From: Linnemannia schmuckeri | Taxonomy: Eukaryota; Mortierellomycota; Mortierellomycetes; Mortierellales; Mortierellaceae | DNA length: 64,000 bases | Reading direction: 5' to 3' | Assembly: GCA_029449235.1 (NCBI GenBank) | Contig: JANATG010000001.1 | Span: 3,348,001 to 3,412,000, forward strand | In this document: in pieces, positions 33,675 through 45,908 of the stretch | Layout of the letters: each line of letters begins with the position of its first letter | Position numbering within the stretch: the stretch's first letter is position 1 | The notes under the pieces: model-generated | What the model was told of the DNA's origin: nothing | The model's database searches: none | The model's input: only the letters and a program-made list of their open reading frames with translations | Made by a program: the position numbers and the translations under genes

Positions 33675-36600
33675 TCATTTAGGACTGGTGGGAGGGGAAG
33701 AGGAATCCTTGCTCAAGTTGGAAGTTCCTCTCCTGGACCGGAGACGGCTCAAGATACCATCCTCTCCCATCAGAATAGCCATAAACGTCCTCTGAGTTCC
33801 AGAGTCCGAACGAGGACGAGCGCCGATAACAATCTGTCCCGACGAAGGACGTCTCTCTCCTGCTCCTGCTTCTGCATCCGTTGCTGCAGTAGCACCACCA
33901 GCAGTAGCAGCGGGAATAGGAGTAGAAGAAGAGGGCGAGGTCGAAAGGACTTTCATGGGAGGAACGGGAGACCCAGAACCACCGCCAATGTCAAACGCAA
34001 TCTCATCGATTCCAGACCAGTACTTCTCCTGAGCCATCGCCATCGCACTACGAGCAAGGGCAGTTCGGAGAACGGGATCATGCTTCTGGAAGAACAGACT
34101 GGTTCTAGGCGCAGGCATGGGGGGGCGAGCGGGCGAGGGACTCCGAGCAATAAGAGCATAGTCCGGAACAGCAACTCGTCCTTCTCTGAAATGGGTAGTC
34201 AAAGGTGAAGACGGATTCATAGACTTGCTGGCCATCGCCAACTCTCCCGACCGCTCGGCATGCGACAATGCCTCAGCAGCAGCTGCGACCATCGCCGCCT
34301 GAGCCGCCTCGGCCTTCTCAATCTTGCGTACCTCCTCAAACATAAACCGCATGTCCTCCAGAGCCTCAACAATATAGTTGCCCAATTCGCGAGATCCCAA
34401 CTTGAGACTGGTGATACAAAAGTCGAGTTCCGTCTCCTTGACCATGTAAGCGCATCCATATCCGTCCGGCACAACCTCACCCCATCCGTAGGCAATAAAA
34501 CAATCGTCCGAAATCTGAGAGGTTGACAATCTCCATCTGCAAGTACGCGCAAAGACAGGATCGGCAAATAGGGCAGGGACGGCCTCGTCAGAATTCCGGA
34601 TCAGACGGAGACCCAAGAGATGACGATCGACTGCTTGTCCATCGACGGCCCAGGCAGTGTACTGAGCATGCCTTGCCACAGCAGCGCGACAGGCCGCCGC
34701 ACGAGCCTTGAGACTGACATCCTCATTCTCCATCGCCAGACAGAAAGCCTTACTCTCGTTAGAGCACGAACGGGCAGTCTCGGTACGCCCATGACGGTAC
34801 TTGCGCGTAGCTGCCGACTCGTAGGTGGCGACAAACTCTCCGTGCTTGCGGTAATAGGCCAGCTGGAGAGCCATCTGGACATAGGCATCAGGAGACATTT
34901 TGAAGGTTTTGATCAATCCTTTTCCGTATCCCTTGAACTCTGTCGGGACCATCTCGTGAGCATCGACCGTCTCCTTGAAGTAAGCATGCGCATTCTCGAT
35001 CGCCTTGGACAGCTTGGCGCTCGAAACAAACTTGAGAGGTAAGGGTTTGTCCAGGGCCGACGCAATCTCGTAAAGATCCTCAGCATTCAAGTTCCTGAAA
35101 TCCGGGAGGGCACGCGCCTGGGCTTCGTCAATCAAGTACCGGCAAAGACGGGATGTAGGAGTGGCGTCCATCTTGGAGTGTTCGCCGTTCATTCCTGCAC
35201 GTCCATTGGCAAAGACGATCAGCTGGAAGCACTTGTCGAACCAGCGACTCGCACCATCGCCATGCCACAGGGCTCTCGAGAACTCCTCAGAGGTCTTGGG
35301 GGAGGTCGAATCCAGACAGAGGACAAACATTGAAGACTCGATCTTAGCCATGTGGGTCTTGTTCGATGCGTGAGCCTCAAACAGCGTGACACGGTCCTGG
35401 GCTGCCTGGTCGCGCTGTCCCGTGGAAAGAATACCAATGGCGGGGACAGATGTCTTGTCGTCGTCTGCCATCTTCTTGATACGTTCCAACTGGATCATGA
35501 TTTCACGTGGGCTCAACACCGACGAGGGCTTGGAGGGGTCCAGCTGGGTCTCAAAGATGTAAAATTTCCCGTTGCGGACAACGCAGATGTGGTTGTTGGT
35601 CTCGTAGGGGAACCCCACAGCACAGTCCTCCTTCAGCCCCGAGATGCGGCTGTAATTGAACAGGTATTGGTACATGTTCATGCAGAAAGGTGCATTCCTG
35701 GCCATGTCTGGTGTCAACTTGCGTCTAAAATTGTCAGTAAGGATAATTTTGTCTGGTTAGGCCACCTTTGTCATATGAATATCACCGGTAACCGTGATCT
35801 GGGTCCTTCATTCATTTCCCTTGATTTGCAAAAAAAAAGAAGAAAAAAGAACTAATGCGTGTCGACGTCGAGTCGATGGCAGCAAGGTCTAGCCTTGTAC
35901 AATCTGTAATAGTTCACACACTAGCACAGCACATCTACAAGGATGCGGCATGTCCCGGTAATCCCAAAAAGGAAAGCCTATTCTTTCCTTTGTGTGCCCC
36001 CTCCCTCGTTTTCCGTCTTCATCTCTGTCCAATCCATATCTCTCCTGCAATCAACGTTACACGGCCCAATGACCACACATGTCACCTATATTAGAACACC
36101 CTTCTAAGGCGGTGAAGCGGGGGGTGTGATGCGATAATCCAAGATTAGGTGGACTAGAGGATGCCAGCCACTAAAGGAAAAGGTGAGGGGAACCAAAGTG
36201 TGGAGTCCATTATTTTTCTTTTTTTTCCATTATCTCTTCCCATATCACAAGCACTGATTCCCATTCGTTATTTTTCTTTTCGGCCAAACCTTGATCAAAC
36301 CAAAGGTGTAACAAAGCATGTGGAGATCAAAGGTAAGATAAAAAAGAAAAAGAAGGATAACCCAAGTCCGCAAGATACATTCGGACATAAAGGAGAAAAG
36401 AAGAATGAAAAAAAGGCGAAAGGAGGATAGCAACTAAGTCATCATGAGAGCATTCAAACGAGGACAAACTCGACCTTCATATGCTCAGGTAAGCTTAGGT
36501 GTCCCTCTCTGACCTTTCTGGTTTTTTTTTTTCATCTCTTCCTTTCTTTTCTGGACGTTATTTGTTGGTGGGATTAGGGAAGAGGAATGTCCTACAAAAA

Positions 36601-37204
36601 AAGAGAATATCAAAGCACAAAACCAATGCTGCAGGAAAGATGCCAATTTAAATATCAACAACGAAAAAGAAACTTACGTTGCGATCAACTGTCTGAACTC
36701 GAGGGCAAGACTGACAAGGAGAGCAGCACGAGCAGTCTGAGTGGGCATGCGAGGATCGTCCTGGAAGCCAAAGTAGTAGTTAACATAGAAGGTCGAAGAG
36801 TCGCGGTGCGAAAAGTAGGCCCAGTCGTCCCACCACTCGGCCAGCCAGCTGGTCGATCGTGACTGACATTCCTTGGCCTTTTCTCTGAGGCGTTCGTCGA
36901 GTGATGCTCCCTGGCCGGAAGTCTTGAAGTCTTGAATGGCCTTGTCCATGCGCTCATACTCCTCGTCTGTGGTCAGGGGCCGGATAGATTCTTGGAAGCG
37001 GGAGAGGGTCTGCTCCAGAGGAGGGATGGGCAGCGGAGGGAGGTCGGACTGACCCTTGTCCATGATGGAGCAGGCATCGAGCGCGGCAACGGCGGCGTCT
37101 GATTCGGTGGTGTCTGTGGTGGCGCTCTTTTGACTGCTGGGCGACAGACGGCCCAGGAGTGTCGACGAGAGCATAGAGCCGAGCTTTTCACTGTGAGGAG
37201 GCAT
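33675..37204 (-). CDS. Carnitine O-acetyltransferase, cytosolic Yat2-like long form
   Basis: Transfers acetyl groups between CoA and carnitine so acetyl units can reach mitochondria; important on acetate or fatty acids. Two exons: 37204-36678 and 35724-33675, joined in phase to give 858 residues. The first exon ends ALEFRQLIAT and the second opens RKLTPDMARNAPFCMNMYQY, the expected family sequence. The catalytic His is in NGRAGMNGEHSKMDATP (about residue 358). LSTSQISDDCFIAYGWGEVV carries the acyltransferase Ser/Thr and GWGxVV-type signature near the C-terminal half. The protein is longer than Cat2-type enzymes (~600-670) because of a Ser/Pro/Ala-rich tail ending SPPTSPK with no peroxisomal SKL, which fits Yat2. 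The intron is long (953 bases). Confidence 0.9.
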
Positions 37205-38105
37205 ATTACGCGGCGGGTTCGGAGTCGGAGTGAAAAAGAAGAAGGCGAGAAAGAGTGTGGAAAGTGTGCGTGTGGTTTTTTTTTGTTGAATGGACGAGTG
37301 AATGAGTGAATGGGGAAAGCTAAGAAAGAACAGAGTCAAAAAAAAAAAAATAAAAGAATGAGGAGGACAGGCGTGTACGAGTTGTAGAAGAGTGGAGAGT
37401 GAGGGTGAGGGTGAGAGAGTGCGGAGAGGTGAAGGTAGGAGAATAACACAGAAAGAAGAGTGGGGAGGGTGAAGAAAGAAAAATGAAAAGGAAAAGGGTA
37501 ATAAGAAGAGTGGAGAGTGGAACAATGAAAGCGGAAAAGAAAGAGAAAGAGAAAGAGAAAGAGAAAGAGAAAGGGAAAGAAGGAGGAAAAGAAGAGAAAA
37601 AAAGGGACAGGAACGAGCAATGATGAACAGGCTATTTAAGAGCGCTGAGTTCTAGAGTCTATCATCAAATGAGCCAAAGAATAATGACTTCATTGATCTC
37701 AAATCAAAAGGGGAACCCATGCCAGTTCATAGGCTCATGCAGTGCTTCATTCTTCCCCACATTATCCTGGACCTGTGTCCAGTATGTTTGTAAGTGTGTG
37801 AATTGAAGACAGCTGTCTGTCCTCTTCTGAGACCTATTCAATCACATCTCCAGGAAAGGAAGGGAGCCACATCTCTCCTTTGTCCATTGACCTTGTCTTG
37901 TCTGTCGAGGTAACAGCCCCATGTCTACAAAGAAAGCCTTGTGCAACACCTGGTAATATGGCTTTAGGACTGCTTTTTTGGCCCTAACCCTATTTGAAAA
38001 GGTTCCTGAGATCAACCTCGTCTTCTAAGAGACACTTCCTTTCCTTCCACTCATCTTCCCTTCTCGCTCATCCTTTCTCGTCTACGACATCACAGACAAA
38101 CAACC
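37205..38105. promoter_or_regulatory. Divergent promoter region with a GAAAGA microsatellite
   Basis: Purine-rich on the + strand. A (GAAAGA)n tract runs ~37537-37571 in the upstream region of the carnitine acetyltransferase gene. A leader with CT-rich sequence precedes the GNAT gene at 38106. No gene seen. Confidence 0.5.
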
Positions 38106-39034
38106 ATGGCAGAAACACCCACCTACATCGTTCGTCCTGCCACCGAGGCAGACTCACTCCAGATTAACGACATCGTCAACTACGAGGTCATGCACTCTGT
38201 CAGCAACTTCAACTACGGTCAGCGGTCACAGGAGGACGGTCTCGCCTGGTTCAAGACTACCATTGCTGGAGGATACCCTATCCTCGTTGCTACCACTGTG
38301 GTCGATGGTCAGGAGGTCGTTGCCGGATATGCCTCTCTTGGCGTCTTCAGGGCAAAGGATGGATTCCGCTTGTATGTTATAACCCTTCCTCATGGTTTTT
38401 CCGGTGAACAGCGAGAGAGCAAAATAGCAGAGCAAAATACCTCACAGCTGCTTTTTGGAGGATGAACAAAAATCTGTGATGAGTCAACGGGCGATCCTGG
38501 TTGGATTCTGCCATAACCATTCAATGAAATGGCTAGAAAGGATAAATGCTGACTCCGAGGCATTTTTTTCTTTTCTCTTTTCTTTCTTTTCATCTATTGC
38601 TGAATAGCTCTGCTGAGTATTCCCTCTACATCCACCATGAGCACCGTAAGCGAGGATTGGGCCGCATTTTGCTCAGGGATCTATTGGCTGAGGCTAAGGC
38701 ACGCAACTTTCACGCCATCATCGGTAAGTACATGTAAAAAGCGTACTGAAAAATGAATATTCTGTTATCCAAGACAATACATGGCTTCTTTGCTATGCAT
38801 GCCATACCATCCGCTTCTCTAACAACATAAACCTCGGCTCTTTTTCTTCCTTTCTTATTTCTCTGTTCTTTTACTTCTTTCATTCAACATGCAATAGGAA
38901 GCATCAGCGGTGGAAACGAGGGTAGCTTCCGCCTGGCCAAGGAATTCGGATTTAGAGTTGTTGGTACCATGAAGGAAAACGGCTACAAGTTTGATCAGTG
39001 GATCGACAACACCTTCGTAGAGCTGCTCCTTTAA
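38106..39034 (+). CDS. GNAT N-acetyltransferase (phosphinothricin acetyltransferase-like)
   Basis: 172 residues from exons 38106-38371, 38608-38723 and 38898-39034. Begins YIVRPATEADSLQINDIVN, the usual first strand and helix of Pat/Bar-like GNATs, then SNFNYGQRSQEDGLAWF. Motif A is SLYIHHEHRKRGLGRILLRD, with the R-x-x-G-x-G pyrophosphate loop (RKRGLG) that binds acetyl-CoA. The C-terminal part reads GGNEGSFRLAKEFGFRVVGT, typical of the family. Such enzymes acetylate small amines or amino-acid-like compounds; the substrate here is unknown. Convergent with the next gene, with 133 bases between stops. Confidence 0.88.
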
Positions 39035-39167
39035 GTTGTACCCATAGAACACACACATAGAACTAATAGAAAAAAAAACATTGAAAGCAACTCTTTGGCT
39101 GTTCTTGCTCTTGGCTTTTTCTTTATTCCTTGACAGAGCCATTTGATCCAATCAACATATGATTAGG

Positions 39168-40049
39168 TTAGTCGCGGTGTGGAGTAGTAGAAGTAGGAGG
39201 TGGAGGTGGCGGCGGGATCTGCAAACTTTCATGAGCCTGGTCCGTCGCCCGTAGGTTGTCGAGCACACTAAAGTTGGCATCTTGGACCTGCCTTAACACC
39301 AGCGACAACTTCACCACATTCTAAAACATTAGAGGCATGAACAAAAAGCAGTCCAGTGTATTAATTTCAGTGATATCACAAACACTGAATCCGTTCCTTC
39401 CCCAACACATTGTCAACCAAATTCAGTTCGCTGGAGGATAACAATTACCTGTCGGGTGGATTTCATTGTGTGATCCAATGCAGAGAACTGTCTCGCCGTC
39501 TCCGATAAGCTCTACAAATGACGCTCAATTGCATACACGTTAGGCGAAGTGGAAAGATAAAGGCAAAAGGTAGAGAAGGAGAGAGAGAGCAAGGTCAAGC
39601 AAGGCAAAGGCAAGTTCAAGCAGGGTTGAGAAGAGCGGGCGAGATATATAGGTATGAGTTCCAATTTTACGTTTTTTCTTTTTTTTTGTCACATAAGTGT
39701 GGAGGAAGAGAGAGTAAGTGAACATGTCACTTGACGGCTCTTCTCTCTTACCTCGGGTAGTTCCGCGTCGACGTTTGCTGCCTATGGATAACGGAAAAGA
39801 AAAATTGTTCAGTACAGCAACAATGGAACAACGGGAAGGATGAAGAGAGCAGAAGGGTGAAGGGGAAGGAAGGAAGGGAGGGGGTGTGAACAAAATACTG
39901 GGCTAGCCTATCGTTTCAAAACGAGTGGATAGACACATCATAAAGATGAAAAGACGTGCCTTGATCACGGCTACAAGGTGGTTAGCCGTCCCTTGAGCCC
40001 TGTCTTTAAGAGCGAGCTTGGAAGCCCACGCACCATCGTCCACGTACAT
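39168..40049 (-). CDS. Small helical protein, BORCS7-like candidate (111 aa)
   Basis: Assembled from four exons: 40049-39960, 39781-39752, 39511-39449, 39320-39168; all lengths are multiples of three. Starts MYVDDGAWASKLALKDRAQG, then a helical stretch with SLSETARQFSALDHTM and NVVKLSLVLRQVQDANFSVLDNL, then a Pro run and TTPHRD. Length and the pattern of the helical region recall BORC complex subunit 7 (lysosome positioning), but similarity is weak and unverified. Exon 1 ends AAG before GCACGT, which would make a GC-AG intron; an alternative GT donor (CTT then GTAGCC) would shorten exon 1 by 15 bases in frame. Reality of the gene is supported by four exons joining in one frame. Confidence 0.55.
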
Positions 40050-40908
40050 ATTTATTCCTCGGGTTACTTGTTATCAAACAAAGACAAGGGCAAGTGAGGG
40101 ATGAGTGGTGAGAGGTAATGGAAAGGGGTCAAGTGGCCGAATCGGAAATGTAGAGTACTTCGGGAATGATGCCTGATTCGGATGCTGTGTGCAGTTGATG
40201 AGCGATGGGGGCGTGGCGAGGTGTCAAAAATAATAATAAGGAGGTAGGAGAGGTGGAGGGAATTAAAGGTGATTCTCAAGCAATGCTCAGACCCAAAAAG
40301 GGAAGTTTTTTTTTTTTTGCAGATTTTGTTTGCACTCTGTTTCTGTTGGATGTGCATATGGGCGCGAACTATGTCTGGTTCAAAGGAAATGACAGCTAGA
40401 GTACAGCGACGGTACACACGTTGTGTAGTGTGCACAGTTGAGAGTGTGCGTGTGTGTGTGCGGGCAGGGAGACGTATGACTGGCTAGTGATGAGGAGTGG
40501 GTGGGAAGTGGGTGAGTGGCCCCAGCATCATAGTCAATTTTTATTTTTCATCCCTTCGACAGGTGTGTTGTTGCATGTCTTTCGGTCGAAGCCGGCGAGA
40601 TGCCCTATCTGTGTCCTCCTTCACGGAACTCCGCCTGAAAAAGGAAACTTTTTTTCCTTTTTTTTTTTTTTCTTCACAATTTTTTTTTTTTTTTTTTTTT
40701 TTTTTTCTTCTTCTTATTCCCTCTCTCTCTCTTACAATCTTTTTCTGTTTCTTCATCACTTCTTCTTCATTCATTCCGGCCCTCAACTCACTCATTCAAC
40801 AATCTACTCCTTTAAGCAACAGTATTTTCACTTCCCCTTTTCACACATTCCTTTGAATCGATAGAATCACGCCTTTAGCAAACACGCCTTTGACTATACA
40901 AACATATC
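40050..40908. promoter_or_regulatory. Divergent upstream region with T27 run
   Basis: Contains a T27 run (40680-40706), a CT-rich stretch, and the leader of the 40909 gene. No coding frame supported; frames over the T run are low-complexity. Confidence 0.45.
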
Positions 40909-43731
40909 ATGGAAGTTCAAACTGCTGCTTTGCCCATCATGCCCGTCTCCACTACCTCTTCTTCTACCACGGCTACTACTGCCACAGCAATGCCTCTCCC
41001 ACCTCAAAAGAGCGCTCCTACAACAACAACAAAGACAACAATTGCTTCACCCTCTACTACTTCTACATCCACAACGGATGATCCTTATCCAACATGGACA
41101 TTTTTCCCCGACTTTGCGACCTATATCCCTCCCGTCTATCCTACCAGCAGCGTAGGAGCAACCCCTGGCTCTCCACCTACTATTCCTTCTTCACCTCCAA
41201 GATCACCCCGCTCCTCGCCTCCTCCTCAGACCTCCAATGCCTCAGGGAACAGCAAAGGACAGGCTTCTTCTTCTACTTTGTCAGCAACAACGGCAAGCAC
41301 ACCATCTTTCACGACGGCATCATCGTCTACACCCTCTACACACCATCGAATCCTTGACCATTGCTTCCATGTTTCGATTGAGACCCGCCTGAAGCAAGCC
41401 GAGGCTCAATATCAGGCATCAAGACAGGAGCTAGCCGTTGAACAGCAGGCCACGAATGGCGTAAAGCAGGATGACTGGCGGAAGAGACAAAGGTCTCTTG
41501 TGGACGAGGCGGTTGTTCTTGGGCGCAAAGGATCCAATCTCGAAGCCATTGTCGATGGTAAGCGACTCTTTGTCTCATTCATGAACACGTTTGTCTATAT
41601 GTGTAGATGTTTACCGTTTTCTATCTGTTGTTGTTGTTGTTGTTCGGTTTCGTTATAACGCGGGTGTCAGATCACCCCCTCTTACGCTCTTTCTTATTCC
41701 CCCATTCGTTCGTTCGCCCTCTTCGGGTCGTCTCCCAAAAGAAGAAATATTTTAAAAAGTGGAGACCGGGACGCATTTTCGAGTGCGGTGGTTGATGTTG
41801 TTGTTTTCGCGTGTTTCTCAAACCGGTGCTCAGCTCAGCTCTACTCTCCTTTCTTTTTTTTCTTGCCCTTTTCTCAGCCTGACACCATCTCGGAAGGCAA
41901 TGGTGTTACAAACAAATCCATTTCCCATTATTATATTATTCGTTCATTCATTCACTCCCTTGTCTTCCCGATCTTACTCACAATCCTCTACCTTTTTTTT
42001 CTTTTTACTAAAACAGGTATCCTCAAGTCGCATAGATCCAATGGTCCCCTGCAGACTCTCCCTCGACATATCAAGATCCGTCTCCATCTCTGTCAACTGA
42101 CATCCATGGTCTTTGGTCGCTTTGACGTTGCCTCCTCAACAAACTCGGCCGGACTTAACATCTATTCGGCCTTCCATTCCCGGCGACATGGCGTTTCCCG
42201 CGCAGCAATCAAGCAGCGTTTCGCAAACAGCGAGCGGGGTCAACAAATGCAACCCCTTTTCAGCCAACCGATCCCAGCCTCTTTCTACTGTCGCCGTCAC
42301 CACCGCAGGGACTGCAAGCGGACATGCTGCACACTCGCCAAACTCCAGCAGGAACAGCAACAGGCCCTCGAGCTGAAAAAGAAGCTTGCCAACAGCTATT
42401 TTATGAACACTGTTAGGAAACAGGAGCATCAGCGTGTCGCAGGATTGGTTGATGCCATTCCTGCCTTCCTCAAATGTTCTGCCATGAGTTACCGGGACAT
42501 TGTCAACAACTCTGAGGCTAAACATAAAAAGGACAAGGATGCCAAAGACGACAAGGAGACCGATTCCAAAGTTGAAGACAAGGATCAAGAGCAGCAGGAG
42601 AATGAGGATGCAGAGAAGGAAAAGGTCAAGGTTCTGGAGGGCTGGTACAAATTGTTGCTCGAGATGATGACTCAGGCTGTGCTCGAGTCTTACCTCTGCG
42701 ATGAAAACACTGGATTTGACACCATTCTCGACGTCTTTTCCTTTGGAGATGACCCCAACAAGGAGGAGGAAGAGGTAGCACTCAAGGATATCGTCATGGA
42801 GGACGTCACTGTTGCGTCGTCCCCATCGTCCAGTGTCGGCGTTGAGGGTTTACAGTTTCAGAGTCTCAACGGATTGGGATCGACAACATCCATGCCCAAG
42901 AGCCACGGAACACAACTGCACGATGTCACGACCAAGGATCGACAGGACGATATTTTGTTTGCCAAGACTCCCGAGTACTTTGCCTTCAAGCAAGCCAAGG
43001 ACGAGCGTCTTCAAGAGGTAAGACCTTTTATTTATATACTCTCTTCCACCGTCATGTGTGGAGCTAAATTCGACAATTTATATGATACTAATGTTGAAAT
43101 TACCTCTGTTTATGCAAAATAGTTTCTGAAGTTGGAAGGAAACACGATGGAGCACCATTTTGCAGAGTTAGCGGAAAAGTACCCATTGATCGTCTTTGAG
43201 CGCCAAATGACCCACTTTATCGCCCGCGCCCAAAAGTTGCTGGTGGATCCCAAACTCTCTCAGAACTCAGACCAAATGGGTCTCTTGATTCCTCCAACAA
43301 CATCTGCCTATGCGGATGGGTCCCTCTCGATGCCCGTGAGCGAGGATGAGGACGAGGACGACGACGATACTGGGAGCCGATTGGAGGAAATCACTGAGGA
43401 GGATGAGGATGACATCAGCAATAGCAGTGTACCGGTCATCAAGAAGGAGAAGCTGGATGCCAACGAGACTATTGATGAGCAGAAGCGCCGACTGGAGCGG
43501 TCCTCGACACCTTTGGTGACAGTCAAGCAGGAAGGCGGCAGCAACGATAGCAACAACAATATCAGTATGGCCATGGAGCAAGATGATGACGATGACAACT
43601 CGACGGCAGCTCGCGTGGTCCAGGTCTCCAAGAAGCACAAGCACCAAGCAGAGACCAATAACCACTCTCAGGACGCCCAGGTTGATACCACGGCGGCACA
43701 TCTTGCCAAGAAGGCTAAAGTATCGCCATAG
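40909..43731 (+). CDS. Unrecognised acidic, probably nuclear protein with coiled coil and SUMO-site motifs (752 aa)
   Basis: Exons 40909-41557, 42017-43017 and 43123-43731. The first ~140 residues are Ser/Thr/Pro low complexity. ETRLKQAEAQYQASRQELAV is a coiled-coil segment. The central block reads AIPAFLKCSAMSYRDIVNN and VKVLEGWYKLLLEMMTQAVL, flanked by Lys/Asp/Glu-rich linkers. The third exon contains FAELAEKYPLIVFERQMTHF, then long Asp/Glu runs. VIKKEKLD and VTVKQEGG both fit the psi-K-x-E SUMO acceptor rule, and KKAKVSP at the C-terminus is NLS-like. I do not recognise the family. Between ~42150 and ~42340 the in-frame protein is oddly Arg/His/Cys-rich, while the next frame is Ser/Thr/Asn-rich and looks more natural, so the frame there may be disturbed. 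Confidence 0.65.
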
Positions 43732-44132
43732 ACTGTAGAACACTTTTCGATAAAGAGCTTTTTTTTTGTACCATGCTAACTTGTCTTTTCCAGCTTGATT
43801 TTTTTATGCCACTTCTCAATACCCACAAACTCAACGGCGGTAGTTGATACCACCCAATGACCAGCATAATAGCAGTAACAACGACAGCAGTGCGAAGAAA
43901 CCTTTTGGTGGCAATGGATGAACGCGCGTGATGGCTCTGCTGACTGTTGATGAACGGTTCAAGAAACACGAACAAAAAAATAATCACATTCCTTTCGTTA
44001 ACATTAAGGACAGGACAGGACAATTCTTTCGTGCCACTAAGTACACCAACCTAAAAAAAAAAAAAGGCAAAAAGCAAAAAGCAAAAAGCAAAAATGTAAT
44101 ACCAAAAGCTTCGCGTCCACTTCCCTAGAAAC
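43732..44132. other. Intergenic
   Basis: 3' region of the preceding gene. A minus-strand frame (43715-44023) has a hydrophobic piece, but no paralog, TATA box or leader supports it. Confidence 0.35.
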
Positions 44133-45781
44133 GTGGTCCCGCCTCGTCTCCGCCCGCACCACCGACGCCGCCACACCCTCGAGACACCGGAAATCCTGCT
44201 CGAATCGGGTACTTCATCCCACTCTGAGAACACAAAGAAATCAAGGACAAGTGAAGCGGTATTAAAACTCGATACCTATTCCAACCCTAAACCTTTCATG
44301 CCTGTTTTCTTGTCTGCAAGTTCTAGTACCGGATTTTTCTCCTAATTCTTTGGCAGCTTTATGATTTTGAGGAGATGAGTCATGTGCCAGCGGAGGTTGT
44401 TGAGCGGTATAGTTTGTTATTTCGGCATTTTGAGTCCCATGGCGGGATTGATGGGCTGTTCAATTGTACGCTGTTAGAGACGATTGTCTTCCAACGCTTT
44501 TTGGATTACGAAGATGACGGCGGCAGCCAGGGGAAGAAGGTTCCTAATATGAGTCTTCAGGCGTAAAAACAGTTGGTGCGACAAAATTCGGGATTGAAGG
44601 TGCTGGCTTGAGAGGGCAAGTGTTGGAGGAAGTGCTTCAACCGTTAGATCGACTGGATAAGGGCGACTATGCAAAGTTGGCCAACCTTCAGGATTTGCGG
44701 CTTGTGCAGTGGGATGGTTCTGAGGGCGTGTTGGTCCAGGTATTGAGGACTGTTGCGAGGACGCTGAAGGAGTTGGAGATGATTGATGTAGTTGGGTTCC
44801 AGGAACTTGACCTGTTAGTCACGTCAGCAACAAAATCTGTAGGAGGAGCAGCAGGAGGAGGAGTAACAGAATTGGTGTTGCCCTGCCTCACGACGTTACG
44901 AGTGCCGTGTGATCCAAACAACACGGATATGGCCTACCTTGCTGGATGCAGCCCCAACCTGGAGGAACCGAAGTTAGAGGTGTTGGTGGACGAATTTGAC
45001 CTCATCCGCCTGGCCAATACCCTCAATACTCGCTACCTCCAGCTCGATACCCTAGCAATCCACAATAAGCACGATGAAAACGAACCTGGATTCTCATTCA
45101 GAACCTAGATCCGTGCTGCGTCAGCCCTTCTTCCTTTTGGATATTTGGTGGTGGGCTGATCAAGTTCGAGTTGTCGACCATTGCCTACGACACCATCGAT
45201 CGTGATGTTATTGCATCAGCCCTGACACATTCTGCAACGTTGGAAGAGCTGGCGTTGAATTATTTATTATGAGAAGCTACAGCAGCGTGCGTTTGATGCC
45301 AAGGATATCCTGAGGATTTTGATCGAGTGTCGGTAGTTGCGGCCGTTCACCATTAGCGGGAGTACGGGCCTCTCGACCCTTGCGACATCGAAGGTTTTTA
45401 AGAGTCGAACCTGGGGGTGTACGGAATTAGAGGAGCTGAATGTGGATTTCGATGGCGGCGGGTTACCCTGGTCAACACCATCAACATCACATAAACAATG
45501 CAGAGGCGGAGGTGGCGGGGGAAAGGATAATCGCCTAAAAAGAAGAAAAAGGGTGGAGCATCTGAACCGGCAGTATCTCGAGTACGGTCAGTTACATGAG
45601 ATGTTATTGTCACCCTCAGCAGTCGTCGTATCTGTTTGAGGAATATGCGGTACAGACAGCCAGGTCTACGTTGAAGGAGGCGTTTAGTATGGCCAAGGAG
45701 TTACAGCTCCTAGCGTTCTTGACGCTCAATCTTGTTACCTATATGAGGTCGCCGGATCCGAAGGTGATGGAATATTTTTGA
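44133..45781 (+). pseudogene. Decayed F-box/leucine-rich-repeat gene
   Basis: ETPEILLESGTSSHSE near 44178 looks like the start of an F-box (P-E-I/L-L-L), now out of frame with the rest. LRR-like coding pieces follow in changing frames: SHVPAEVVERYSLLFRHFES (to TAA 44564), then VLQPLDRLDKGDYAKLANLQ and LVQVLRTVARTLKELEMIDV (to TAG ~45106), then a frame with DAKDILRILIEC and ELEELNVDFDGGG. Stops and frameshifts separate all blocks. The repeating L-x-x-L-x-L spacing is typical of fungal F-box/LRR adaptors of SCF ubiquitin ligases. Not expected to make a functional protein. Confidence 0.7.
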
Positions 45782-45908
45782 ACACAATAAAAAATTATTT
45801 TCTGAAATAATTCGCGTCGCACAACATTCACATGCAGGAGGAACGAAAAATTAGTAAAAAAATTATGGATTTATTCTTAGTAGTACATGCAAAGATCGCT
45901 GCCCGCTT

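Noticed and set aside
5675..38105. A dedicated acetyl/acyl metabolic gene cluster (acetate transporter, thioesterase, carnitine acetyltransferase, lipase)
   Set aside because: The genes are on both strands, far apart and mixed with calnexin and unrelated families; all are common housekeeping functions.
41094..41357. Alternative frame in exon 1 of the 40909 gene with FFYFVSNNGKHTIFHDG
   Set aside because: It arises from Ser/Thr-rich TC-repeats, ends at a stop without a donor, and does not join the coiled-coil segment that follows in the chosen frame.
43715..44023. Possible small minus-strand membrane protein
   Set aside because: One hydrophobic stretch only, no paralog, no promoter or leader; kept as intergenic.
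45400..45425. GGTTCGACTC-like T-arm suggesting a tRNA on the minus strand
   Set aside because: It lies in coding-like sequence of the F-box/LRR relic, and no acceptor stem or anticodon arm can be drawn around it.
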